Source: Oscillospiraceae bacterium
GTDB lineage: Bacteria > Bacillota > Clostridia > Oscillospirales > Acutalibacteraceae
DNA: 9,115 nucleotides
Assembly: GCA_003486665.1 (NCBI GenBank)
Contig: DNGF01000193.1
Span: 1 to 9,115, forward strand
Direction: 5' to 3'
The notes under the pieces were generated by a model that saw nothing but the letters and a program-made list of their open reading frames with translations, was not told the origin of the DNA and did not search any database. Shown here piece after piece: positions 1 through 6,022 of the stretch. Made by a program: the position numbers and the translations under genes. Position 1 is the first letter of the stretch; each line of letters opens with the position of its first letter.

Positions 1-1155
1 GGTTTTTAACGCATTGCCCGCATTAAGCTTTTTACCGATATACTGACCGGCAATAAAGACAAGGCCGTCCTCAAAAGTATCGGAATAATACTCTTGATTT
101 TTGAAAATCTCATTTGCAAGCTTCGACATAAGCGAGTCGAACATTGCTCCGACAGAACGAGAATCCTCTTCGCTGTAAAAATTCGAGCTTGATTTTTTTC
201 CCGTATCGTCCATAAGAGTGTCAAATGTCTTACAGACATTTTCATAATAATCCGAATAGCCGGAGCAGTTTTCCGCCGACGGAAGATAATATTCCAAGCC
301 GTAGCGGGTGAAGCCCCAGTCCTTCATTACGAATTTCGGAACATAGTCGTTCGGGTTCATTATATTTACGATGTTTCCGTAAATTGCATCATCCGCCGCT
401 TCTTTTTTCGTACATTGCGGCGCCTCAAATGTGTAAACATATATATCGTTTTTAGCAAGATTAAGCTTTTTAATGCTGTTTGCCCTGTGCAGACTCTTCT
501 CATAGCTTCCGTCATCAAGCTCTCCGCCGACAAGGTTCGCTATAGAGCCTCCCCTGCTGTAGCCGGGAATAAGAAGCTTAACCCTGCCCTTAATATCCTC
601 GGCAGAAAAATAATCATTGATATAATTCAGAATAATTTCCTTGCCGAGATCAAATCCGAGATGGTTTTCGCCCTTTCCGACGCGGAGATTTCCTCCCCAC
701 TCCATGCCGTAATTTCCGCTTCTTATCGCGGCAATAACAACGGTATACTCCCCGTCCGAAACTCTGACGGTTTTCTTAGCCATCTCAACGGCGGCAGTAT
801 CATAGCCCTCCGTTTCATAGCCGTAGGCTTTGGTTTCATAACCGCAGTTTTGGAGCATGGCTCTGATATGCTCGTCCCTATCGCCTGTATTAAATGAATT
901 GAACGTCGCCATAGAGATATTCAAAGCAAGCAGGGCAAGCTGATGATTATATTCAAATGAACTGCCCGAAAACCACTCATCATCATATTCATAAGGATAA
1001 TAAAGGCTTTCGTCAAACCAATCGCACTGATAGGTTCCGGTCGTTTTCCGCTCAGCCTTTGCCATAAAAGGCATTGAAGAAAGCGTTATAACAACCGTGA
1101 GCAATGCGGCAATTATTTTGTTCCGATAGTTCAACCCGTGTTTTCCCCATTTCAT
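1..1155 (-). CDS. Secreted class-3-lipase-like alpha/beta hydrolase, 3' end beyond window
   Basis: The minus-strand frame is open from ATG at 1155 to the left edge, giving 385 residues without a stop, so the C-terminus is missing. Residues 1-34 form a classic signal peptide: basic start, hydrophobic stretch IIAALLTVVITL, and a predicted signal-peptidase site after AKA (32-34). The mature protein begins with an acidic, tyrosine-rich stretch. The hydrolase signature is GYSRGG at 198-203 (GxSxG nucleophile elbow, Ser200). It is followed by YTFEAPQ (241-247) and NPNDYVP (267-273), which match the class-3 lipase order of Ser, then a tFGaP-like strand, then the catalytic Asp (Asp270). The catalytic His is not identified and may lie past the edge. 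The likely role is hydrolysis of esters or lipids outside the cell; the substrate is unknown. The ribosome binding site is weak. The start is chosen because it gives a complete signal peptide. Confidence 0.8.
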   Translation of the reverse strand, partial: MKWGKHGLNYRNKIIAALLTVVITLSSMPFMAKAERKTTGTYQCDWFDESLYYPYEYDDEWFSGSSFEYNHQLALLALNISMATFNSFNTGDRDEHIRAMLQNCGYETKAYGYETEGYDTAAVEMAKKTVRVSDGEYTVVIAAIRSGNYGMEWGGNLRVGKGENHLGFDLGKEIILNYINDYFSAEDIKGRVKLLIPGYSRGGSIANLVGGELDDGSYEKSLHRANSIKKLNLAKNDIYVYTFEAPQCTKKEAADDAIYGNIVNIMNPNDYVPKFVMKDWGFTRYGLEYYLPSAENCSGYSDYYENVCKTFDTLMDDTGKKSSSNFYSEEDSRSVGAMFDSLMSKLANEIFKNQEYYSDTFEDGLVFIAGQYIGKKLNAGNALKT

Positions 1156-1170
1156 ATTATAAAAACTCTG

Positions 1171-1242
1171 CTGATATAATGATGATATCATATTCTCGGC
1201 AAAAAATAAATACATTTCATCTAATTTGTAAAAAGTTTACAA
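1171..1242. promoter_or_regulatory. Intergenic palindromes upstream of the lipase-like gene
   Basis: Two dyads lie upstream of the lipase start. TTGTAAA-AAG-TTTACAA at 1226-1242 is a perfect 7-bp inverted repeat. TGATAT-N7-ATATCA lies at 1172-1190 and contains the 10-bp palindrome ATGATATCAT (1182-1191). They could be operator sites. A promoter reading leftward cannot be placed confidently: TTGCCG-N17-TTATAT is the best guess and is poor. The TGATAT arms resemble the repeat found at the aquaporin promoter. Confidence 0.3.
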
Positions 1243-1249
1243 TTAAGGC

Positions 1250-1280
1250 AAAACCGCCGACACTCTCGCCGACGGTTTTT
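1250..1280 (-). terminator. Probable terminator of the PHP gene, possibly two-way
   Basis: Three bases past the PHP stop codon (minus strand), AAAACCG (1250-1256) pairs with CGGTTTT (1273-1279), with two further pairs inside after one mismatch and a loop of about 10 bases. On the minus strand the stem ends in GGTTTT. On the plus strand it ends in TTTTT, so it could stop transcription from either side. Confidence 0.5.
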
Positions 1281-1282
1281 AA

Positions 1283-1954
1283 TCAGTCCATATTAATCTC
1301 ATATCTTCCGCTTTTCAAAATTTCGATAAGGTCGGCATTTGTTTCTATCTTTTCTTCGGCAATAATTCCCGACGCATTTCCTCGCTGGCTTTCGCGGTGA
1401 TAATCCGCACCGCCTGTCACAATTTTAAAATTCTCTTTCTGCGCCCACGCCTGCGCCTTTTGGTTGAAATCCTTATCCTTGTCTTTTCCGTTGAAAATTT
1501 CACAGCCGTCAATGTACTTTGGGTTTGCCCTGTGAATATACGGGCGGAAAGGGTGCGCCTGAACGATTATCGCTCCGCTTTCTTTGACAAGCTCATAAAA
1601 TCTGCGCGGCCCTTTAAAAAGCATATTTCCGTTTTTCCTAATGAAATCTTCGTCAATTCCGTACACAAGGTAGTCATTTGTTGTTGCAAAATATCTTATC
1701 TCCATGCCAAGCAGTACGGTAAAATCGTCACCCGCCGCCTCAAGCGCATTGTGATAGCCGCGGAGGTATTTTTCAACATCAACCTGTCTTTTAAAAGAGC
1801 TGTCTGTTCCGAACGTCAAAAAGGAGTAATGATCCGTTATGACCAAGCCGCTGTAGCCTATAGACTTGTAAAACTCTACCGTATCCTTTGCCAAAGCCGC
1901 CGCGCATTCGCTTGTTTCGGCAGTATGGCAATGAAGCTCATATTTATATTTCAT
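1283..1954 (-). CDS. PHP-domain metal-dependent phosphoesterase
   Basis: This 223-residue protein consists of one PHP domain. Metal-ligand motifs appear in the expected order: HCH at 8-10, TDH at 40-42, GME with Glu85, AHP with His134, and GADYH with Asp184/His186. Stand-alone PHP proteins of this length hydrolyse small phosphorylated compounds using a metal cluster in the cytosol; the substrate here cannot be read from sequence. The ATG at 1954 is preferred over the TTG one codon upstream because AAGG at 1962-1965 sits 7 bases from the ATG but only 4 from the TTG. The gene has its own promoter and is followed by a terminator, so it is probably monocistronic. It is distinct from the second PHP protein at 7935-8648, which has a different motif, HLHSCLSPCGDND. 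Confidence 0.88.
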   Translation of the reverse strand: MKYKYELHCHTAETSECAAALAKDTVEFYKSIGYSGLVITDHYSFLTFGTDSSFKRQVDVEKYLRGYHNALEAAGDDFTVLLGMEIRYFATTNDYLVYGIDEDFIRKNGNMLFKGPRRFYELVKESGAIIVQAHPFRPYIHRANPKYIDGCEIFNGKDKDKDFNQKAQAWAQKENFKIVTGGADYHRESQRGNASGIIAEEKIETNADLIEILKSGRYEINMD

Positions 1955-1971
1955 CAAGTGACCTTCTTTGG

Positions 1972-1999
1972 GTTATACTTAGTAAGAAAAATCAATCAA
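1972..1999 (-). promoter_or_regulatory. Predicted sigma-A promoter of the PHP gene
   Basis: On the minus strand, TTGATT (1994-1999), a 16-base spacer and TATAAC (1972-1977) precede the PHP gene. The -35 box directly abuts the hairpin that ends the upstream ceramidase-like gene, so termination and initiation are back to back. Confidence 0.5.
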
Positions 2000-2024
2000 C
2001 CTCCCCTCGCTTGACAAGGGGAGG
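2000..2024 (-). terminator. Hairpin ending the ceramidase-like gene; repeated element
   Basis: CCTCCCCT (2000-2007) and AGGGGAGG (2017-2024) form a perfect 8-bp stem with a 9-base loop, 13 bases past the stop codon. The T-rich tail on the minus strand is interrupted (TTGATTGATTTTTC), so this is a fair rather than ideal terminator. A close relative of this hairpin occurs at 4372-4398. Confidence 0.55.
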
Positions 2025-2037
2025 CAATAAATCCGAA

Positions 2038-3468
2038 TTATTTTACTCTCTTCATAATATCTGCAAACTCGTCCGTAAGAGTCTGAGCTGCCGAATATCC
2101 CATCGAGTTGGTTTCATGATAGTGATTTCTGTCGAAACGATCTCTGCCGCTTGAAAGATACGGCTGAGTCTTATGAAGAATGAAATCGTTCGGAGCAACA
2201 ACATAACCTGTCATGTCATTCGTTACGCCGAAGATGAGCAAATTCTTGTCCTCGGCAATGTCAACGAGCGGAGTCGGATCAATTTCCGGTCCCCTGCCTG
2301 TTGCCGAATCCTCTGCCGAATCATATCCGCCGTAAGCAACCTCCGGGAACACCTCGCCCGGCATAAGAAGAATCTGCTGCGAGCCGATCTTCATATATGT
2401 CATTTCGGAAACGAGAGCGATTCCGAGATCACCCTTCTTTGCCGGAACAAGCTTAGAACTCATGACCTTGAGCATTGCAAGGAAAGCGAGAACAGCATTG
2501 TCCGCATAATAATAGAACGGCTGCTGGAGAACCGTGATCTCCGGCTTCATCTTTTCATCATTATCAATCGAAAGAGCAGCATTGCCGAGGGTTTCGCCCT
2601 GAAGCTCAACGCGCTTCCATCTGTCCTCTATATCCGGAAATCCGGGATCAACCGCACCGATCGCACCTATTCCGTAGAGAACGTTGACGTCCTTTTCCTT
2701 GTATATCGTCTGTCTGAGGAAATACGGATAGTCGGCACTGCAAAGAGTATTTGAACCGCCGAGTGTATTCGGATGAGCGGCATAGTTGAGGAGCCATGTT
2801 TCCTTGCTGCCGTCATCAGGAACAAAACGAATTCTTGTCAAAGTATCATGAAGAACTACCGGCGGACGCTTGTCGTACTGAGCATCGGGAACATGAGTTG
2901 TTCCGACATAAAGATCGCCCTTTTTACGGTTGTCGTAAGCCTCAAGACAAACTTCCTTAACGTTCTTGAAAATCTTCTGCATATATGTATCGACCTTGCC
3001 GCTCTTCGGGAGCTTGCCCCAGTATCCGACGGTATCAAAGCCGGCATGAGAATGCGAGCAGCAAACATTGATCGCCTTACATTTAGCCTTGGAAGAAAAC
3101 TCGGCAAGACTGTTGCGGATTATGCTTACCTCGAAATTGGTAAGACCGATAATGTCGGCACAAACCATCATAACTCCGCCCTCATCGCCGCATCCGATCC
3201 ACATTGCGCTGATCGTTACCGGATCGTGGAAGCCTGTCATTTTCTGAGCCATCTTGTGTCCCGCTATATAATAGGTCTTGGATTCAAAATCGTCCGGCAT
3301 TGTTTCTTTCATTGCAAAGCCGACATCAAACTTATCGTCCTTTTTATTAGAAATTTTCACAGGCTGAACCTTCGGCAAATCCGCAGGATATCCTTTCTTT
3401 GCAAGCCTTTTTCCCTTGCCCTTTGTAATCTTCTTCACGGCGCTTGCCGCAAGATCTGCTATATCCAT
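2038..3468 (-). CDS. Neutral-ceramidase-like amidohydrolase, cytosolic, short form
   Basis: A 476-residue protein resembling the N-terminal catalytic domain of neutral/alkaline ceramidases. Visible family features are FDVGFA (47-52), GFHDPVTI (79-86) followed by the VMMVCADIIGL strand (99-109), CSHSHAG (137-143) where family zinc ligands lie, and NYAAHPNTLG (228-237) with a second expected zinc ligand, His232. True ceramidases cleave the N-acyl bond of ceramide, but they are usually exported and about 650 residues or more with a C-terminal Ig-like domain. Here there is no signal peptide (the N-terminus is lysine-rich and hydrophilic) and no room for that domain, so the substrate is open. The start is ATG at 3468: AAGGAGG at 3476-3482 lies 7 bases upstream, inside the longer GTG-started frame, which rules that frame out. 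The gene is divergent from the aquaporin gene and has its own promoter and terminator. Confidence 0.72.
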   Translation of the reverse strand: MDIADLAASAVKKITKGKGKRLAKKGYPADLPKVQPVKISNKKDDKFDVGFAMKETMPDDFESKTYYIAGHKMAQKMTGFHDPVTISAMWIGCGDEGGVMMVCADIIGLTNFEVSIIRNSLAEFSSKAKCKAINVCCSHSHAGFDTVGYWGKLPKSGKVDTYMQKIFKNVKEVCLEAYDNRKKGDLYVGTTHVPDAQYDKRPPVVLHDTLTRIRFVPDDGSKETWLLNYAAHPNTLGGSNTLCSADYPYFLRQTIYKEKDVNVLYGIGAIGAVDPGFPDIEDRWKRVELQGETLGNAALSIDNDEKMKPEITVLQQPFYYYADNAVLAFLAMLKVMSSKLVPAKKGDLGIALVSEMTYMKIGSQQILLMPGEVFPEVAYGGYDSAEDSATGRGPEIDPTPLVDIAEDKNLLIFGVTNDMTGYVVAPNDFILHKTQPYLSSGRDRFDRNHYHETNSMGYSAAQTLTDEFADIMKRVK

Positions 3469-3480
3469 AATTTGACCTCC

Positions 3481-3502
3481 TTGAAACACTCCTTTGTTTC
3501 AA
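3481..3502 (-). promoter_or_regulatory. Perfect inverted repeat at the start of the ceramidase-like transcript
   Basis: TTGAAACA (3481-3488) and its exact complement TGTTTCAA (3495-3502) flank six bases. The predicted transcription start (about 3500) falls at one edge and the ribosome binding site at the other. Read as mRNA, the loop holds AAGGAG, a decoy-like second Shine-Dalgarno sequence. It could be a repressor operator or a 5' leader hairpin. Confidence 0.45.
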
Positions 3503-3506
3503 TATA

Positions 3507-3535
3507 ATTATATCACGGCAAGAGAATATAAACAA
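3507..3535 (-). promoter_or_regulatory. Sigma-A promoter of the ceramidase-like gene
   Basis: On the minus strand, TTGTTT (3530-3535), a 17-base spacer ending in TGA, and TATAAT (3507-3512) form an extended -10 promoter. The predicted start is about 3500, giving a leader of roughly 32 bases. Confidence 0.7.
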
Positions 3536-3573
3536 GTTAAATTTTTGTGAATTTGTATATGATATAACATTAA

Positions 3574-3602
3574 TTGACACAGCGGCAATGAAATGATATA
3601 AT
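3574..3602 (+). promoter_or_regulatory. aqpZ: Consensus sigma-A promoter of the aquaporin gene
   Basis: TTGACA (3574-3579), exactly 17 bases, then TATAAT (3597-3602) preceded by TGA, which is a perfect match to consensus with an extended -10. The predicted start is about 3609, leaving a leader near 26 bases. Such a strong promoter suggests high constitutive output unless a repressor blocks it. Confidence 0.85.
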
Positions 3603-3603
3603 T

Positions 3604-3622
3604 CTGATATAAAACATATCAG
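3604..3622 (+). promoter_or_regulatory. Operator-like inverted repeat over the aquaporin transcription start
   Basis: CTGATAT (3604-3610), five bases, then the exact complement ATATCAG (3616-3622). The site covers the predicted +1 and touches the ribosome binding site AGGGAGG (3621-3627). Its left half repeats the TGATATAA of the -10 region 11 bases, about one helical turn, downstream. A dimeric repressor site is a reasonable inference. Confidence 0.4.
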
Positions 3623-3634
3623 GGAGGAACATTT

Positions 3635-4333
3635 ATGAGAATCAAAAAATACATTGCAGAGTTTTTAGGCACGGCAATTCTTGTGCTTTTCGGCTGCGGA
3701 ACGGCTGTTTTCTGCGGCGGACTTTCCGGCGGAACTGACAGCGGTACTCTCGGCGTTGTTGCCATTGCTCTCGCTTTCGGTCTATCGATCGTTGCAGGTG
3801 CATATTCGATCGGCCATATCTCCGGCTGTCACGTTAACCCTGCGGTTTCACTTGCAATGTTCATTAACGGCAAGCTCGACATAATTGACCTTATCGGTTA
3901 CATAGTCGCTCAGGTTGCAGGCGCATTCGCAGGCAGCGGTTTGCTTCTGCTCATTTCAAAAGAAACATCATTGTCCGGCTTCGGTTCAAACGGTTACGGC
4001 GAATTCAGCAGCGTCGGCATTTCAATGACAGGTGCGATCATCGTTGAAGTAATTTTGACATTTGTCTTTGTCCTTACCGTTCTCGGTGTAACCTCAAGCG
4101 AAAAATACTCTTCGGTTGCCGGTATCGTAATAGGTCTGACGCTTACATTTGTTCACATCATCGGAATTCCGCTTACAGGCACTTCCGTCAACCCTGCAAG
4201 AAGTCTTGCTCCGGCAGTTTTTGAAGGCGGCGCCGCTCTTGACCAGTTATGGGTGTTCATTGTTGCTCCCCTTGCAGGCGCGGCATTGGCAGGAATTATT
4301 TTTAAATTCCTCCTCAAACCGAAAAAAGCATAA
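3635..4333 (+). CDS. aqpZ: Aquaporin of the AqpZ type (MIP family water channel)
   Basis: A 232-residue integral membrane protein with six hydrophobic helices and the two half-helix loops of the MIP family: GHISGCHVNPAV (60-71) and TGTSVNPARS (181-190). Both NPA boxes (68-70 and 186-188) are intact. Selectivity-filter positions read Phe48, His174, Thr183 and Arg189, the water-selective AqpZ set; a glycerol facilitator would have Gly in place of the His. It should carry water across the cytoplasmic membrane. Each half begins with a conserved glutamate (AEFLGT, VEVILT) as usual. The start is supported by AGGGAGG 7 bases upstream. It is a single-gene unit between a consensus promoter and a strong terminator. 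Confidence 0.93.
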   Translation: MRIKKYIAEFLGTAILVLFGCGTAVFCGGLSGGTDSGTLGVVAIALAFGLSIVAGAYSIGHISGCHVNPAVSLAMFINGKLDIIDLIGYIVAQVAGAFAGSGLLLLISKETSLSGFGSNGYGEFSSVGISMTGAIIVEVILTFVFVLTVLGVTSSEKYSSVAGIVIGLTLTFVHIIGIPLTGTSVNPARSLAPAVFEGGAALDQLWVFIVAPLAGAALAGIIFKFLLKPKKA

Positions 4334-4371
4334 CGCTTAATAAAAAAATTAAAATCGGATGAATTTTTAAA

Positions 4372-4406
4372 CCTCTCCTTGAGCGATTCAAGGGGAGGTC
4401 GTTTTT
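4372..4406 (+). terminator. Intrinsic terminator after the aquaporin gene
   Basis: CCTCTCCTTGA (4372-4382) pairs with TCAAGGGGAGG (4388-4398), an 11-bp stem with one G-T pair and loop GCGAT, followed by TCG and TTTTT (4402-4406). It belongs to the same sequence family as the hairpin at 2000-2024. Confidence 0.85.
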
Positions 4407-4492
4407 AACGGCAGTGTGGATAAAGATATAATTCGGTTTAATCGCCTTATAGCTCCCTTTTGGTTGATTTCACACTCGGAATGTGATAAAAT
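4404..4492 (+). promoter_or_regulatory. rlmD: Promoter region of rlmD, one strong and one weaker site
   Basis: The stronger site is TTGATT (4464-4469), 17 bases, TAAAAT (4487-4492) preceded by TGA. Its predicted start is about 4499, so the leader is only about 9 bases. The 17-base spacer is itself bounded by TCACA (4470-4474) and TGTGA (4482-4486), an inverted repeat where a repressor could sit. A weaker alternative, TTTAAC (4404-4409), 17 bases, TATAAT (4427-4432), overlaps the end of the preceding terminator and would give a leader of about 69 bases. Confidence 0.6.
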
Positions 4493-4507
4493 ATTCTTGG
4501 TGATTTT

Positions 4508-5863
4508 ATGCTGAAGAAAAACGATGAAATATATCTGACCGTCAAGAGCTGTACCGTACAGGGCAGCGGCGTCTGCGAACACGAGGGCATGACGGTCTTT
4601 GTGCGCGGCGCGGTAACGGGCGACCGTGTGCTTGCCCATATTATCAAAGTCAAAAAGACCTATGCCGTCGGAATAATAAAAAAGCTTGTGCAACGCTCAC
4701 CGATGAGAGCAAAAAGCTTTTGCCCCATTGCCGAAAAATGCGGCGGCTGCTGCTTTGCACATATAAAATATGAATCGGAGCTTGAAATTAAGGCTCAGCA
4801 GGTTGCCGACAACCTCAAGCGGCTCGGCAAGCTCGATATAACGCCTGCCCCGATTATTCCCTCACCCTCGGCAGAGCGATACCGAAACAAGGGGCAGTAC
4901 CCTGTCGGCTCTGACGGAAAATTTGCGGCAATCGGATTTTATGCACCGATGACGCACAGAATCATAGATTGTGCCGACTGCCTTTTACAGCCGGAGGAGT
5001 TTGCGAGGATAACCGATATTTTCCGCGACTGGATCCGCGAAAAGAAAATAAGCGTTTATAACGAATCCGATGGTTCGGGAACTTTACGTCATATTTATAT
5101 TCGCAAGGCTGTCGTCACAGGGCAAATAATGGTCTGTGTTGTCGCCAATTCCGACAGTGTTCCTCATGCGGATGATTTAATTAAACGGCTCGAAGAAATT
5201 GACGGTGTAACAAGCATAATTCTTAACGTAAACCGCGACAAGACAAACGTTGTCCTCGGAAAAGAGTGTAAGACACTTCGAGGAAATGATTACATTACCG
5301 ATGAGCTTTGCGGCTTAAAATTTAATCTTTCTCCCCTTTCGTTTTATCAGGTCAACCATGACGGAGCGGAAATTCTTTATAACAAGGCAAAGGAATATGC
5401 CGCACTCACGGGCAATGAAACACTCGTTGATCTCTACTGCGGAACAGGTACTATCGGCTTAACAATGGCAAGAGATGTCAAGAAGCTCATAGGTATTGAA
5501 ATTATTCCGCAGGCAATCGAAAACGCAAGGGGAAACGCAAAGCTTAACGGCATTGACAATGCCGAATTTATCTGCGCCGATGCAGCGCAAGCAGCAGCGA
5601 CTCTGCTTGAAAGAGGAGTCAACCCCGATGTTGTTGTACTTGATCCGCCGAGAAAAGGCTGCGATGAAGCATTGGTAAATACCGTTGCCGAAATGTCACC
5701 AAAAAGAGTTGTCTACGTGTCCTGCGACAGCGCAACACTCGCCCGTGATTGTCAGCGTTTTGCAGTCCTCGGCTACCAAGCCGTAACCGCCACCCCGGTC
5801 GATATGTTTCCCCGCACCGCTCATGTAGAATGCGTGGCATTAATTATAAGAGAAGATAAATAA
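4508..5863 (+). CDS. rlmD: 23S rRNA (uracil-C5)-methyltransferase, RlmD/RlmCD family
   Basis: A 451-residue SAM-dependent enzyme that makes 5-methyluridine in 23S rRNA (U1939 in E. coli numbering; the Bacillota form RlmCD also modifies U747). Residues about 5-60 form a TRAM RNA-binding domain (GSGVCEHEGMTVFV). A 4Fe-4S cluster is expected on Cys72, Cys78, Cys81 and Cys158. The Rossmann methyltransferase domain shows VDLYCGTGTIGL from 307, DPPRKGC at 379-385, the catalytic nucleophile Cys406 in VSCDSATLARDC, and Glu441 in HVEC as general base. Length and all key residues are normal, so it should be active. ATG at 4508 begins the TRAM domain at the usual place. Only a weak GGTG precedes it, so initiation may rely on the very short leader. 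Family membership is certain; which uridine(s) it methylates is inferred. Confidence 0.93.
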   Translation: MLKKNDEIYLTVKSCTVQGSGVCEHEGMTVFVRGAVTGDRVLAHIIKVKKTYAVGIIKKLVQRSPMRAKSFCPIAEKCGGCCFAHIKYESELEIKAQQVADNLKRLGKLDITPAPIIPSPSAERYRNKGQYPVGSDGKFAAIGFYAPMTHRIIDCADCLLQPEEFARITDIFRDWIREKKISVYNESDGSGTLRHIYIRKAVVTGQIMVCVVANSDSVPHADDLIKRLEEIDGVTSIILNVNRDKTNVVLGKECKTLRGNDYITDELCGLKFNLSPLSFYQVNHDGAEILYNKAKEYAALTGNETLVDLYCGTGTIGLTMARDVKKLIGIEIIPQAIENARGNAKLNGIDNAEFICADAAQAAATLLERGVNPDVVVLDPPRKGCDEALVNTVAEMSPKRVVYVSCDSATLARDCQRFAVLGYQAVTATPVDMFPRTAHVECVALIIREDK

Positions 5864-5965
5864 GGAACAGAAAACGGTGCATTAGGTTTCTTAGGTGTGG
5901 GCAATTTTCAGTCGTACTCGGCTTTATACGAAGATATCGGATCAGCGGTTTCCGATAAAGCTTGA
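5864..5965 (+). pseudogene. Possible remnant of a lost gene's C-terminus
   Basis: Directly after the rlmD stop codon, in the same frame, 33 sense codons run to TGA at 5963. The translation includes GALGFLGVGNF, QSYSALYEDIG and SAVSDKA, which reads like ordinary globular protein and uses codons like the neighbours. There is no ATG. The only in-frame alternative start is GTG at 5897, without a good ribosome binding site. I read it as the end of a deleted gene, but a 22-codon GTG-started peptide or chance cannot be excluded. No family was recognised. Confidence 0.35.
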
Positions 5966-5986
5966 AGAATAATTCGTGAAAATTAC

Positions 5987-6018
5987 AAGACCTGTTATGA
6001 CAGTAAAAAGGAGGTCTT
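5987..6018 (+). promoter_or_regulatory. Leader hairpin that could mask the ribosome binding site
   Basis: AAGACCT (5987-5993) is the exact complement of AGGTCTT (6012-6018), and the second arm includes part of the AAGGAGG Shine-Dalgarno (6008-6014). A competing small hairpin, CTGT-TATG-ACAG (5992-6003), shares bases with the first arm, so the two folds exclude each other. This is the layout of a translational switch, although the large 18-base loop makes the masking stem only moderately stable. Confidence 0.35.
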
Positions 6019-6022
6019 AATT

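Noticed and set aside
415..897. Open frame of 160 codons on the plus strand over the lipase gene
   Set aside because: The opposite strand carries the signal peptide and hydrolase motifs in one continuous frame; this one has no ribosome binding site and no recognisable domain.
1397..2014. Open frame of 205 codons on the plus strand over the PHP gene
   Set aside because: It is a shadow of the PHP-domain gene, whose metal-binding motifs are all on the minus strand.
2773..3507. Long open frame of 244 codons on the plus strand, opposite the ceramidase-like gene
   Set aside because: It is antisense to a gene with clear motifs, a perfect ribosome binding site and a promoter. Its translation is rich in Cys, His and Arg in the way of mirror frames, and it has no start signal.
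3468..3634. Riboswitch or T-box in the divergent intergenic region
   Set aside because: Both leaders are only about 26-32 bases long, too short for any known riboswitch.
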